DNA from: JAKFEE01 sp036675815
GTDB lineage: Bacteria; Pseudomonadota; Alphaproteobacteria; Rhodospirillales; Magnetospirillaceae
DNA: 64,000 nt
Assembly: GCA_036675815.1 (NCBI GenBank)
Contig: JAKFEE010000008.1
Location: 10,659-74,658, forward strand
Direction: 5' to 3'
Shown: one piece after another, positions 56,035-64,000 of the stretch
Layout of the letters: each line of letters starts with the position of its first letter
Position numbering within the stretch: the first letter of the stretch is position 1
Translations under genes and position numbers: made by a program
Notes under the pieces: generated by a model
The model's database searches: none
The model's input: only the letters and a program-made list of their open reading frames with translations
Told to the model about the DNA's origin: nothing

Positions 56035-57027
56035 ATGAAGCTGGCGACGCTGAAAGGCGGCGGGCGCGACGGCATTCTTGCCGTCGTCTCGCGCGACCTG
56101 CATCGCTGCCTGCGGGTGCCGGAGATTGCCGGCACCCTTCAGGCGGCCCTCGACGACTGGGCTCGCACCGAGCCGCTGCTGCGTCGTGTCTACGAGCGTC
56201 TGAACGCCGGCGACGCCGCCGGCGTCGAGCCGTTCGAGCCGCAGCGGGCGGCGGCGCCGCTGCCGCGCGCCTATCAGTGGGTCGACGGCTCGGCCTACGT
56301 CAATCACGTGGAGCTGGTGCGCAAGGCCCGCGGCGCCGAGATGCCGGCGAGCTTCTGGACCGATCCCTTGATGTACCAGGGCTGCTCCGACGGCTTCATC
56401 GGCGCCAGCGACGACGTCCTCGCCGCCAGCGAGGACTGGGGCATCGATTTCGAGTCCGAGGTGGCGGTGATCACCGACGACGTGCCGATGTCGGCGACTC
56501 CCGCCCAGGCGGGCGGCCACATCAAGCTGCTGATGCTGGTCAACGACGTCTCGCTGCGCAACCTGATCCCGGCCGAGCTGGCCAAGGGCTTCGGCTTCCT
56601 GCAGAGCAAGCCGGCCAGCAGCTTCGCCCCGGTGGCGGTGACACCGGACGAGCTGGGCGACGCCTGGGACGGCGCCAAGGTGGCGCTGCCGCTGGTGACC
56701 TCGCTCAACGGCGAGCGCTTTGGTGCCCCCGAATGCCATGTCGACATGACCTTCGACTTCCCCACGCTGATCGCACACGCGGCGAAGACGCGGTTCCTGG
56801 CCGCCGGCACCATCGTCGGCTCGGGCACCATTTCGAACTATGACCGCTCCAAGGGCTCGAGCTGCCTGGCCGAGCGACGCATGCTGGAGATCATCGAAAG
56901 TGGCGCGCCGAAGACGCCGTTCATGCGCTTCGGCGACCGCGTGCGCATCGAGATGTTGGACCAAAATGGCGCCTCGATCTTCGGCGCCATCGACCAGAAG
57001 GTCGCCAGATACGAGGGGGCGCGATGA
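56035..57027 (+). CDS. fahA: Fumarylacetoacetate hydrolase
   Basis: A 330-residue enzyme of the FAH superfamily splitting fumarylacetoacetate to fumarate and acetoacetate. DWGIDFESEVAVITDDV holds the metal Glu/Asp residues, and GSGTISNYDRSKGSSCLAE is the catalytic segment. It lies three bases after hmgA and overlaps maiA as ATGA. The neighbouring genes identify it as the end of the homogentisate route. Confidence 0.9.
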   Translation: MKLATLKGGGRDGILAVVSRDLHRCLRVPEIAGTLQAALDDWARTEPLLRRVYERLNAGDAAGVEPFEPQRAAAPLPRAYQWVDGSAYVNHVELVRKARGAEMPASFWTDPLMYQGCSDGFIGASDDVLAASEDWGIDFESEVAVITDDVPMSATPAQAGGHIKLLMLVNDVSLRNLIPAELAKGFGFLQSKPASSFAPVAVTPDELGDAWDGAKVALPLVTSLNGERFGAPECHVDMTFDFPTLIAHAAKTRFLAAGTIVGSGTISNYDRSKGSSCLAERRMLEIIESGAPKTPFMRFGDRVRIEMLDQNGASIFGAIDQKVARYEGAR

Positions 57028-57668
57028 AACTCCACGGCTACTTCCGATCCTCGGCCGCCTATCGCGTCCGCATCGGGCTCAATCTCAAGGGCCTGGCGTG
57101 GGAGCATGTCGGCGTGCACCTGCTGCGCGATGGCGGCGAGCATCTGAAGCAGCCGTTCGCCGCCCTCAATCCGCAGAAGCTGGTGCCGGTGCTGGAGGAT
57201 GGCGCGGTCCATCTCAACCAGTCGCTGGCCATCCTGGAATACCTCGACGAAACCCACCCCGAGCCGCCGCTGCTGCCCAAGGACGCCGTCGGCCGGGCGC
57301 GGGTGCGGGCGCTGGCCCTGGCGGTGGCCTGCGACATCCATCCGATCAACAACCTGCGTGTGCTGAAGTACCTGACGCAGGTGCTAGGCGTGAGCGACGA
57401 ACAGAAGAATACCTGGTACCGCCATTGGGTGGTGGCGGGCTTCGAGGCGGTCGAGGCGCAACTGGCGGCAAGCGAGCAGACCCGGCGTTTCTGCCACGGC
57501 GATACGCCGGGGTTGGCCGACGCCTGCCTGGTGCCGCAGGTGTTCAACGCCCGCCGCTTCGACGTCGATCTCGCGCCCTATCCGACGATACGGCGCGTCA
57601 CGGATGCCTGCGAGGCGCTGTCGGCTTTCGTTGCCGCCCGCCCCGACCGGCAGCCGGACGCCGAATAG
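57024..57668 (+). CDS. maiA: Maleylacetoacetate isomerase
   Basis: A 214-residue glutathione-dependent isomerase of the zeta GST class. The N-terminal FRSSAAYRVRIGLNLKG carries the catalytic Ser pair, and NPQKLVPVLEDG is the glutathione-binding loop. The C-terminal domain has CDIHPINNLRVLKYL. It overlaps the fahA stop. It converts maleylacetoacetate for FahA. Confidence 0.93.
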   Translation: MKLHGYFRSSAAYRVRIGLNLKGLAWEHVGVHLLRDGGEHLKQPFAALNPQKLVPVLEDGAVHLNQSLAILEYLDETHPEPPLLPKDAVGRARVRALALAVACDIHPINNLRVLKYLTQVLGVSDEQKNTWYRHWVVAGFEAVEAQLAASEQTRRFCHGDTPGLADACLVPQVFNARRFDVDLAPYPTIRRVTDACEALSAFVAARPDRQPDAE

Positions 57669-57696
57669 CAAAAGAGAACCGGGAGGTTCGGCCAAG

Positions 57697-59331
57697 ATGT
57701 TGCAGACCTATGAGTACAAGGAATTCCCCTTCGCCCCCTCGGCCGATCAGCAGTCGGGCAAGACGGTGCGGCGGCCAGTGGTGGTGCTGGGCGGCGGCCC
57801 GGTGGGCCTGACGGCGGCCCTCGATTGCGCCATCCACGGCATCCCCGTCGTCGTCATCAATCAGGGCATGACGGTCAGTATCGGCTCGCGCGCCGTGTGC
57901 TACGCCAAGCGGGCGCTGGAGGTGTGGGATCGCCTGGGGGCCGCCCAGCCGATGGTCGACAAGGGCGTGGTGTGGAAGATCGGCAAGGTGTTCCGCGGCG
58001 ACCGCCAGGTCTACCAGTTCGACCTGCTGCCCGAGGCCGACCACAAGACGCCGGCTTTCATCAACCTGCAGCAATATTACCTCGAGGACTATCTGATCCA
58101 GCGCTGCCAGGCGCTGGGCATCGAGATCCGCTGGCAGGAGAAGGGCATCAGCCTGCACCAGCGCGACGATCATGTGCTGCTGCGCCTGGAGACGCCGGCC
58201 GGCGTCTACGACCTCGAATGCGACTGGCTGATCGCCGCTGACGGCGCCCGCAGCTTCACCCGCAAGGCGCTGGGCCTCGATTTCCTCGGCCAGGTGTTCC
58301 AGGACCGCTTCCTCATCGCCGACGTGGTGATGAAGGCCAACTTCCCGCCCGAGCGCTGGTTCTGGTTCAACCCGCCGTTCCATCCCAACCAGTCGGTGCT
58401 GCTGCACATGCAGGCCGACGACGTGTGGCGCATCGACTTCCAACTGGGCTGGGACGCCGACCCCGAGGAGGAAAAGAAGCCCGAGCGCGTCATCCCGCGC
58501 CTCAAGGCGATGCTGGGCGAGAACACCGAATTCGAGCTGGAATGGGTGAGCGTCTACACCTTCCAATGCCGGCGCCTCGACAAGTTCAACCACGGCCGCG
58601 TGCTGTTCGTCGGCGACTCCGCCCACCAGGTTTCGCCGTTCGGCGCCCGCGGCGCCAATTCCGGCGTGCAGGATACCGACAACCTGATCTGGAAGCTGAA
58701 GCTGGTCATGGACGGCAAGGCGCCGCCGGCGCTCCTCGACAGCTATTCCGAGGAACGGGTGCTGGCGGCCAAGGAGAACATCGGCCACTCCACCTGCTCG
58801 ACCGACTTCATCACACCAAAAAGCCCGATCTCGCGCGCCTTCCGCGACGCCGTACTGGACCTTGCCGAAACCTGCCCCTTCGCGCGCCGCCTGGTCAACA
58901 GCGGCCGGCTGTCGACGCCGACGACCTATGTCGAGTCGTCGCTCAACACGCCCGACACCGATCCGTTTACGGGCCAGATGATCCCCGGCGCCCCCTGCGC
59001 CGATGCGCCCATAACCACTGACGGTCGCCACGGCTGGCTGCTCAACCGCCTGGGCAACCACTTCGTCGGGCTGTATTTTCCGCCGGCCGAGGGTATGGCG
59101 GCCGACACGGCACGCGCCTTCGCCGCCCTGGCCGACGCGCCGGTGCCGGTGGAGACCATCGTCGTCGGCCGCGATCTGGTCGATGCCAGGGGCCTGCTGG
59201 GCCAGCGCTACGACGGCAAGCCCGGCACCTATTACCTGATCCGCCCCGACCAGCACGTCTGCGCCCGCATGCGGCAGTTCGACGCCGAGCGCGTGCGCGC
59301 CGCCGTCGATCGCGCCACCTGCCGGCAGTGA
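57697..59331 (+). CDS. FAD-dependent aromatic monooxygenase (MhpA-like)
   Basis: A 544-residue flavoprotein hydroxylase. The FAD site is VVVLGGGPVGLTAALDCAIHG; DGARSFTRKALGLDF and VLFVGDSAHQVSPFGARGANSGVQD are the other two class A motifs; a C-terminal thioredoxin-like domain starts near 440. Homologues include 3-hydroxyphenylpropionate and 3-hydroxybenzoate hydroxylases. Its place in a homogentisate cluster suggests it makes the 1,4-diol, for example from 3-hydroxyphenylacetate; the exact substrate is inferred. GGGAGG precedes the ATG. Confidence 0.87.
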   Translation: MLQTYEYKEFPFAPSADQQSGKTVRRPVVVLGGGPVGLTAALDCAIHGIPVVVINQGMTVSIGSRAVCYAKRALEVWDRLGAAQPMVDKGVVWKIGKVFRGDRQVYQFDLLPEADHKTPAFINLQQYYLEDYLIQRCQALGIEIRWQEKGISLHQRDDHVLLRLETPAGVYDLECDWLIAADGARSFTRKALGLDFLGQVFQDRFLIADVVMKANFPPERWFWFNPPFHPNQSVLLHMQADDVWRIDFQLGWDADPEEEKKPERVIPRLKAMLGENTEFELEWVSVYTFQCRRLDKFNHGRVLFVGDSAHQVSPFGARGANSGVQDTDNLIWKLKLVMDGKAPPALLDSYSEERVLAAKENIGHSTCSTDFITPKSPISRAFRDAVLDLAETCPFARRLVNSGRLSTPTTYVESSLNTPDTDPFTGQMIPGAPCADAPITTDGRHGWLLNRLGNHFVGLYFPPAEGMAADTARAFAALADAPVPVETIVVGRDLVDARGLLGQRYDGKPGTYYLIRPDQHVCARMRQFDAERVRAAVDRATCRQ

Positions 59332-59346
59332 CCCGGGAGACCGACC

Positions 59347-59544
59347 ATGAAACTCAACATCGAACCCAATCTCGACCGGCCCGACGACGTCTACGAGATG
59401 CTGATCGATGCCTACCGCGACCTGTCGGACGAGCAGGTCCAGAAGATGAGCGCCCGGCTGATCCTGCTGCTCGTCAACCACATCGGCGACCCCGAGGCGC
59501 TGGCCGAAGCGCTGTGCATCGCCCGCGCCGACATGACGGCGTAA
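59347..59544 (+). CDS. DUF2783 small protein
   Basis: A 65-residue protein: NLDRPDDVYEMLIDAYRDL, then LILLLVNHIGDPEALAEAL. It matches the DUF2783 family, seen almost only beside this type of aromatic monooxygenase. It starts 15 bases after the previous stop with GGGAG ahead of its ATG. No function is known; it could be an accessory subunit of the monooxygenase. Confidence 0.88.
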   Translation: MKLNIEPNLDRPDDVYEMLIDAYRDLSDEQVQKMSARLILLLVNHIGDPEALAEALCIARADMTA

Positions 59545-59582
59545 TCCCGAATACGAACAACAACACGCCAGGAGGATTCCCC

Positions 59583-60533
59583 GTGACCAAGACCTTCGCA
59601 TCCACCGGTGATCTCGGCGAAAAAACGGTGACCTTCGCCAAGCTGGCCGAGGGCGCCTATGCCTACACCGCCGAGGGCGACCCCAATACCGGCGTCATAA
59701 TCGGCGACGACGGCGTCATGGTCGTCGACACCCAGGCCACGCCGCTGATGGCGCGCCGCGTGCTGGCCAAGATCCGCGAGATCACCGACAAGCCGGTCAA
59801 GTACGTAGTGCTCAGCCACTATCACGCCGTACGCGTGCTGGGCGCCGCCGCTTACGAGCCGGAAAACATCATCGCCAGCCGCGGCACCTACGACATGATC
59901 GTCGAGCGCGGCCTGCAGGACTACGAATCCGAGGCCGGCCGCTTCCCGCGGCTGTTCCAGGGCATCGAGTCCATTCCCGGCCTGACCTGGCCGACTATCG
60001 TCTTCGACGGCCGGCTCACCGTCGATCTCGGCAACCGCAAGGTCGAGATCTTCCATCCCGGCAAGGGTCACACCCAAGGCGATACGGTGGTGTGGATGCC
60101 CAAAGAGAAGGTCCTGTATTCGGGCGATCTGGTCGAGTACGGCGCCACACCCTACACCGGCGACGCCCATTTGGCCGACTGGCCGGCGACGCTCGATGCA
60201 CTGCGGGCGCTGAAGCCCGGGAAGCTGGTGCCTGGGCGCGGCGATGCCCTGACCACGGCGGCGCAGTGCGAAGAGGCGATGCGCCTGACCCAGGCCTTCG
60301 TCACCGACCTGTTCGATTGCGCGCAGGAGGCCAAGCGCAACGATTGGACGCTGAAGGAGGCCTTCGACCGCACCAAGGCGCGGATGGACGCCAAGTACGG
60401 CCAGTGGGTGATATACGAGCACTGCATGCCCTTCGACGTCGCCCGTGCCTACGACGAGGCCCGCGGCGTGACCCGGCCGCAGATCTGGACGGCCGAGCGC
60501 GATCGCGACATGTGGTCGGCGCTGAACAACTGA
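59583..60533 (+). CDS. MBL-fold hydrolase of the homogentisate cluster
   Basis: A 316-residue metallo-beta-lactamase fold protein. The metal motif that is normally HxHxDH here reads LSHYHAVRVLG (His79, His81), lacking the Asp and third His. The other sites, GHTQGDTVVW and YSGDLVEYGATPYTGDAHLADW, are intact. The GTG start at 59583 follows AGGAGG. The same variant is typical for members in these aromatic operons. It might hydrolyse a lactone or thioester intermediate; not shown. Confidence 0.87.
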   Translation: MTKTFASTGDLGEKTVTFAKLAEGAYAYTAEGDPNTGVIIGDDGVMVVDTQATPLMARRVLAKIREITDKPVKYVVLSHYHAVRVLGAAAYEPENIIASRGTYDMIVERGLQDYESEAGRFPRLFQGIESIPGLTWPTIVFDGRLTVDLGNRKVEIFHPGKGHTQGDTVVWMPKEKVLYSGDLVEYGATPYTGDAHLADWPATLDALRALKPGKLVPGRGDALTTAAQCEEAMRLTQAFVTDLFDCAQEAKRNDWTLKEAFDRTKARMDAKYGQWVIYEHCMPFDVARAYDEARGVTRPQIWTAERDRDMWSALNN

Positions 60534-60551
60534 GCCAGGCAGCGCCGCTGC

Positions 60552-60588
60552 AATGCCCGCGAAGCTTCGGCTTGGCGGGCATTTCCTT
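60552..60588 (+). terminator. Intrinsic terminator of the homogentisate operon
   Basis: A nine-pair stem (aatgcccgc/gcgggcatt) encloses aagc-TTCG-gctt, an ultrastable UUCG tetraloop hairpin, and is followed by TTCCTTT. It lies 18 bases after the stop. Confidence 0.85.
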
Positions 60589-60602
60589 TGGGCGCCCAAC
60601 TG

Positions 60603-60631
60603 TTGACACCAGAACGATCCGGGTCGAATAT
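60603..60631 (+). promoter_or_regulatory. Sigma-70-type promoter of the chemoreceptor gene
   Basis: A perfect TTGACA (60603-60608) and GAATAT (60626-60631) are 17 bases apart, 58 bases before the chemoreceptor ATG. The preceding terminator makes a separate promoter necessary. Confidence 0.55.
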
Positions 60632-60688
60632 GGCCAGCTAAAGAATTGCGTAATGTTGGATTCTGCGCAACGGCCTGTGGGTGACTAA

Positions 60689-62671
60689 ATGAGCGGCAAA
60701 GCTTCTTCTGGTTTGTTCAGCAGCCTGACCATTGGCATAAAAGTAAATTTTATTGGCGCTGTTGCCGTTGCCGGATTTGCGCTCATCGGCACCATATTTT
60801 ATTTCAGCATGCTGAAACAATCTGCTGCCGAGCACGATTATCAGCTCGCCACCGCCAATCTGCAGCTGAGCGGCGATATTGCCGCAGGACTTCTTCACGC
60901 CCGCCAGTATGAGAAGGCGTTTATTTTAGAGGCCGACGAAAAATATCTGGCGTTGCATGCGGAGGAAGCCCGCAAGGCGGCGGATGCTTTAAAAGCCCTG
61001 GCCGGGCGCCTGATTGATGCGGAAGCCCGCAAGCAAGCCGCCGCCGCCGCGGAGGGAGTCAGCCGCTATGGCGCCCAGTTCGTCGAGGTCGGATCCCTGC
61101 GCAAGATCGTCGGCCTCGATGCCAATAGCGGGGTTCGCGCCGAGCTCGCCGCCGACGCAACGGCCATCGAGCAGGCCCTGGCGCCGTTCTACGAGCCCGA
61201 ACTGAGCATCCTGATGTTGGAGATGCGCCAGCATGAAAAGGATTTCATCGCGCAAAACGACGCCAAATACGTCAAGCGCTTCAAGGAAGCGGCCACGTTC
61301 TTCGCCGGGCGCCTGACGAATTCGAGGATCGGCGCCGAGGATCAGGCGGCCATCGCCAAGCTGCTTGGCGCCTACCAGGATGCCTTCCTGACGCTGACCG
61401 GAGCGCTCGAGCAGAGCAACGAGGGCGGCCGAAGGCTGGTGCAAATCCATGCCGAGGTCGCGCCGTTGCTCGACACCGTCGCCGGGCGGGTCAAGGATCG
61501 CCAAGCTGCAGCCAAGGCCGAGAAGACGCGCATTTCGCAGCAGATGACGTCGACGGTCTACGCCGCGGTCGCGATCATCGCGGTGGTGGCGTTGATCCTC
61601 GGCTGGTTCATCGGCCGCGGCATCGCCCGGCCGATCATCGCAGTGACGGCAACCATGCGCGCATTGGCCGCCGGCGACAACACCGTCGACATTCCCGGCC
61701 TCGGCCGACGCGACGAGATCGGCGCCATGGCCGATGCCGTGCAGGTGTTCAAGAACAATGCCCTGGCGATGGCGCAACTTCAGGCCGAGCAGCAGGAGGC
61801 GGTGCGGCGCACGGCCGAGGAGAAGCATCGGGCGATGCAGGAATTGGCCGATCGGTTCTCGGCCAGCGTCGGTGGCGTGGTCGACATCGTCACCTCCTCG
61901 GCCACCGACATGCAGACAACCGCCCGCGGCATGGCACAGACCGCCGACGATACGTCGCGCCAATCCACCACGGTCGCCGCCGCCTCCGATCAGGCAACCG
62001 CCAACGTGCAGACGGTGGCCAGCGCCACCGAGGAACTGTCCAGCTCGATCGCCGAGATCAGCCGTCAGGTCACCGAATCGGCGCGCATCGCCGGCCATGC
62101 GGTCGAGGAAGCGACGCGCACCAATGATCAGATCAGGGCCTTGGCCGAAGGGGCGCAGCGCATCGGCGATGTGGTCAGCCTGATCACCGACATCGCCAAC
62201 CAGACCAACCTGCTGGCGCTCAACGCCACCATCGAGGCGGCGCGCGCCGGCGAGGCCGGCAAGGGCTTCGCCGTGGTGGCTTCCGAGGTGAAGAACCTGG
62301 CCAGCCAAACCGCCAAGGCCACCGAGGAAATCACCGCCCAGATCGGGGCGATGCAGTCGGAGACCGGCAAATCGGTGACGGCGATCGAGGGCATCAGCGA
62401 CGTCATTTCGAAGATCGCCGAGATCGCCACCACCATTGCCTCGGCGGTCGAGCAACAAGGCGCCGCCACCCAGGAGATCGCCCGCAACATCCAGCAGGCG
62501 GCAGCCGGGACAGGTGAAGTATCGGCCAACATCGCCGCTGTCCTGCAGGCCGCCACCGAGACTGGCGGCGCCGCCAATCAGGTGCTCGCCAACGCCGGCA
62601 AGCTGGCACAGGAGGCGCAGCGGCTGCATGGCGAGGTCGAGCGGTTCCTCGATCACATCCGCGCCGCCTGA
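60689..62671 (+). CDS. Methyl-accepting chemotaxis protein with HBM-type sensor
   Basis: A 660-residue receptor. TM1 is near 20-40 and TM2 near 290-308. The periplasmic region has the two repeat-like helices of the helical bimodular domain (ARQYEKAFILEADEKYL, then MRQHEKDFIAQNDAKYVKRF). HAMP follows, then the signalling hairpin with the tip EVKNLASQTAKATEEI and NQTNLLALNATIEAARAGEAGKGFAVVA. HBM receptors often sense organic acids; the ligand here is unknown. The ATG at 60689 is 58 bases after the promoter. Confidence 0.93.
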   Translation: MSGKASSGLFSSLTIGIKVNFIGAVAVAGFALIGTIFYFSMLKQSAAEHDYQLATANLQLSGDIAAGLLHARQYEKAFILEADEKYLALHAEEARKAADALKALAGRLIDAEARKQAAAAAEGVSRYGAQFVEVGSLRKIVGLDANSGVRAELAADATAIEQALAPFYEPELSILMLEMRQHEKDFIAQNDAKYVKRFKEAATFFAGRLTNSRIGAEDQAAIAKLLGAYQDAFLTLTGALEQSNEGGRRLVQIHAEVAPLLDTVAGRVKDRQAAAKAEKTRISQQMTSTVYAAVAIIAVVALILGWFIGRGIARPIIAVTATMRALAAGDNTVDIPGLGRRDEIGAMADAVQVFKNNALAMAQLQAEQQEAVRRTAEEKHRAMQELADRFSASVGGVVDIVTSSATDMQTTARGMAQTADDTSRQSTTVAAASDQATANVQTVASATEELSSSIAEISRQVTESARIAGHAVEEATRTNDQIRALAEGAQRIGDVVSLITDIANQTNLLALNATIEAARAGEAGKGFAVVASEVKNLASQTAKATEEITAQIGAMQSETGKSVTAIEGISDVISKIAEIATTIASAVEQQGAATQEIARNIQQAAAGTGEVSANIAAVLQAATETGGAANQVLANAGKLAQEAQRLHGEVERFLDHIRAA

Positions 62672-62724
62672 ATCGACGGGCGTCGCCGACACGGAGCACC
62701 TCCTCGGCGGTAGGAGCCGAAACG

Positions 62725-62749
62725 GCGCCCGCAAGTCACTTGCGGGCGC
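62725..62749 (+). terminator. Hairpin after the chemoreceptor gene
   Basis: Twelve-base perfect arms (gcgcccgcaagt/acttgcgggcgc) around a single base form a long GC stem 53 bases after the stop. There is no T-tract, so it ends RNA or protects it rather than acting as a classical intrinsic terminator. Confidence 0.5.
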
Positions 62750-62756
62750 GTCGGTG

Positions 62757-62850
62757 TCAGCGCTGCTCGGCGGCGGCCCACCACGCCAGGGCGAAGTTCA
62801 TCACCACGTAGACCGCGGGGACCACGGCCACGCTCAGGCCGGCCGCGGCC
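62757..62850 (-). pseudogene. C-terminal remnant of a membrane protein
   Basis: On the minus strand the frame that ends at 62757 reads a typical C-terminal transmembrane helix (AAGLSVAVVPAVYVVMNFALAW) and stops after WAAAEQR. The sequence further upstream in this frame loses protein-like character near 62855. No start is available. It looks like the last 30 codons of a lost gene. Confidence 0.45.
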
Positions 62851-62851
62851 C

Positions 62852-62974
62852 TCGCCGAGGGCCGGCGGCAAGGCGGCGTTGCGCGACGCCATCCTTGGCT
62901 CGTCCAGCCGCGACGACCATTACGACCGCATCGCCTGGCTCTACGGCGCCACCGGCCTGGACAAGACGGTATAG
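62852..62974 (+). pseudogene. C-terminal remnant of an unknown protein
   Basis: On the plus strand a frame with normal codon bias reads GGKAALRDAILGSSSRDDHY and continues to DRIAWLYGATGLDKTV before a TAG at 62972-62974. It has no start codon or ribosome site, and upstream of 62852 the frame enters the antisense remnant. It is probably the 3' end of a gene lost by deletion. Family not recognised. Confidence 0.45.
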
Positions 62975-63009
62975 GCCCGCTTCCGGTCGCCGCGTCGGCG
63001 GGACCGCTG

Positions 63010-63651
63010 CTACATCACGGGATTGTGGCTCAGCGGCTCGTCGGTGAGCAGCCGCGGGCTGGTTTCGCCCAGGGTGGCGACGATGGCGTCGAACGGCACG
63101 TCGGCGAACGGGCCGCGGTCGTTGACGTATTCCATGTGGCGACGGTTGCGGGCATCGAAGGGATGGAACACCGAATCGCTGCGCCCGTCGAACTCCAGCG
63201 GCTTCACCCCGAAGCGCTCGCACAGCGCCAGATCGAAGGCCGGCGTCGCCTTCACCCAGCCGTCCTCGAGCAGGAGCTCGGTGTAGGCATGCCAGTAGAA
63301 CACGTCGCCGCCGTTCAACTCGGTGAGGCGTGGCGTCGACAGGTGGTTGCGCACGTCGGCGAAGCCCACGCGCGCCGGCAGGTCGACGGTGCGGGCGCAG
63401 GCGGCGAGCAATGCCGCCTTGGGCACGCAGAAGCCCAGCTTCTGGTCCAGGCAGGCCTTGGCCGAGTAGCTCTCGGGCCGGCCGAAATTGCGATAGGGGC
63501 TGTAGCGGATGCCGTCGCGCACCGCGTAATAAAGGGCGGTGGCGGCATCGCGGCCGCGGCGCCCGCCGGCGGCGGCGTGAGCGAAGGCGACGATGGCCGG
63601 GTCGTCGCTCTCGATGAAGCGGCCGGGCCGCAGATAGCTATCCTGGTCCAT
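63010..63651 (-). CDS. Transglutaminase-like protein
   Basis: A 213-residue cytoplasmic protein of the transglutaminase/protease-like superfamily. The catalytic triad is visible: Cys in LGFCVPKAALLAACAR, His in YWHAYTELLLEDGW, and Asp in WVKATPAFD. Length and plain structure match the bacterial single-domain members, whose substrates are unknown. It lies just beyond the terminator of the rRNA operon. Confidence 0.85.
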   Translation of the reverse strand: MDQDSYLRPGRFIESDDPAIVAFAHAAAGGRRGRDAATALYYAVRDGIRYSPYRNFGRPESYSAKACLDQKLGFCVPKAALLAACARTVDLPARVGFADVRNHLSTPRLTELNGGDVFYWHAYTELLLEDGWVKATPAFDLALCERFGVKPLEFDGRSDSVFHPFDARNRRHMEYVNDRGPFADVPFDAIVATLGETSPRLLTDEPLSHNPVM

Positions 63652-63739
63652 GCTCTCTCCTGGCGCTGCGCACGCGCACTATCATTGCCAAGCGCAACCG
63701 TTGGAGCAACGAACAAATCGCCCGCCGCCGGGCGCGAAA

Positions 63740-63771
63740 AAGCCCTTGGCTCGGGGAAGAGCCAAGGGCTT
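63740..63771 (-). terminator. Terminator of the rRNA operon
   Basis: A 13-bp perfect stem (aagcccttggctc/gagccaagggctt, six-base loop) is followed on the minus strand by TTTTTCGCG. It lies 10 bases after the tRNA-fMet gene. Confidence 0.9.
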
Positions 63772-63781
63772 GTCGACGTCT

Positions 63782-63858
<77 letters not shown>

Positions 63859-63930
63859 GGGGTTCGTGTGTGTGGGTGTGTCGTGATCGTGAACGGCTTT
63901 TCCTGATGGGCCTCGGGGTGTTGCGCGTTT

Positions 63931-64000
63931 GGAAGACCTGGCGACGACCTACTCTCCCGTGCCTTGAGACACAGTACCATCGGCGCGGAGGGTGTTGACG
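63931..64000 (-). rRNA. rrf: 5S rRNA, 3' part
   Basis: The minus strand carries the conserved 3' half of 5S rRNA: CGCCGATGGTACTG, then GGGAGAGTAGGTCG and the closing CCAGG. The 5' half and the 23S and 16S genes lie beyond the right edge. With the fMet tRNA and terminator it defines the distal end of an rrn operon transcribed leftward. Confidence 0.93.

Noticed and set aside
54895..59601. Long minus-strand frames across hmgA to the monooxygenase
   Set aside because: Shadows of recognised enzymes; no protein-like hydrophobic or motif pattern.
60989..62734. 581-codon frame opposite the chemoreceptor
   Set aside because: Gly/Asp/His-rich shadow without a start signal.

Overview
The window looks like the chromosome of a high-GC alphaproteobacterium, most likely Rhodospirillales in the broad sense. 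The evidence is gene order and codon use: trpB-trpA-accD-folC in one coupled run, lptF-lptD-surA-pdxA-rsmA, a GluQRS gene, a PhaZ-type intracellular PHB depolymerase, and an rRNA operon ending 5S rRNA then initiator tRNA. No phage, insertion sequence, plasmid gene or CRISPR array was seen. Almost everything reads as stable core or metabolic genome.

Layout. 1-3.3 kb: the 3' end of rpoH, a decayed DUF2267 gene, a PEBP-family gene with an apparent internal deletion, and kup. 3.5-7.6 kb: tRNA-Gln(CTG), an HNH nuclease, a carboxylesterase-like hydrolase, gluQRS and a membrane diguanylate cyclase. 7.7-12.1 kb: trpB, trpA, a nested palindromic repeat, accD and folC. 12.1-15.6 kb: a zincin-like metallopeptidase, a Sel1-repeat protein, an orphan protein, asd and a 40-codon ORF. 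15.6-25.5 kb: a large formate dehydrogenase locus (multi-cluster ferredoxin, DUF3305, DUF3306, TorD-like chaperone, TAT-target peptide, alpha, beta, lipoprotein, gamma, secreted protein, Cu/Zn SOD). 25.6-30.3 kb: PHB depolymerase, an FAD-linked 2-hydroxyacid dehydrogenase and an acyl-CoA dehydrogenase. 30.4-38.4 kb: outer-membrane LPS assembly (lptF, lptD, surA) with pdxA and rsmA, then a Gln-rich secreted protein and an LpxR-like lipid A deacylase. 38.4-41.7 kb: a probable small RNA with its own promoter and terminator, phoH, a CaCA antiporter, and two wall or periplasmic enzymes. 41.8-50.7 kb: uvrB, aspartate aminotransferase, a LysR regulator, trxB, a peroxiredoxin, a polysaccharide deacetylase-like protein, ku and a TPR protein. 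50.7-60.5 kb: a catabolic island with MarR, hemerythrin and a TRAP transporter on the minus strand, divergent from a homogentisate-type ring-cleavage operon. 60.6-64 kb: an HBM-type chemoreceptor, gene remnants, a transglutaminase-like protein, and the end of an rRNA operon (fMet tRNA, 5S rRNA) entering from the right.

How the genes work together. The formate dehydrogenase locus encodes a periplasmic molybdo- or tungsto-enzyme (TAT signal on alpha, Cys rather than Sec at the metal), its electron-transfer and cytochrome b subunits, and maturation factors. Its genes are tightly packed, with several stop/start overlaps, and the last overlap runs into a secreted superoxide dismutase. The catabolic island pairs a C4-dicarboxylate-type (TRAP) importer with homogentisate dioxygenase, maleylacetoacetate isomerase and fumarylacetoacetate hydrolase. 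An MhpA-like flavin monooxygenase is present and 4-hydroxyphenylpyruvate dioxygenase is absent, so the substrate may be a hydroxylated phenyl acid rather than tyrosine.

No clearly new system such as a defence or mobile module was found. The most interesting open items are the unannotated RNA upstream of phoH, the small ORF beside asd, the extra secreted genes in the formate dehydrogenase operon, the missing lptG between lptF and lptD, and the palindrome-rich control region at 54.6-54.9 kb.
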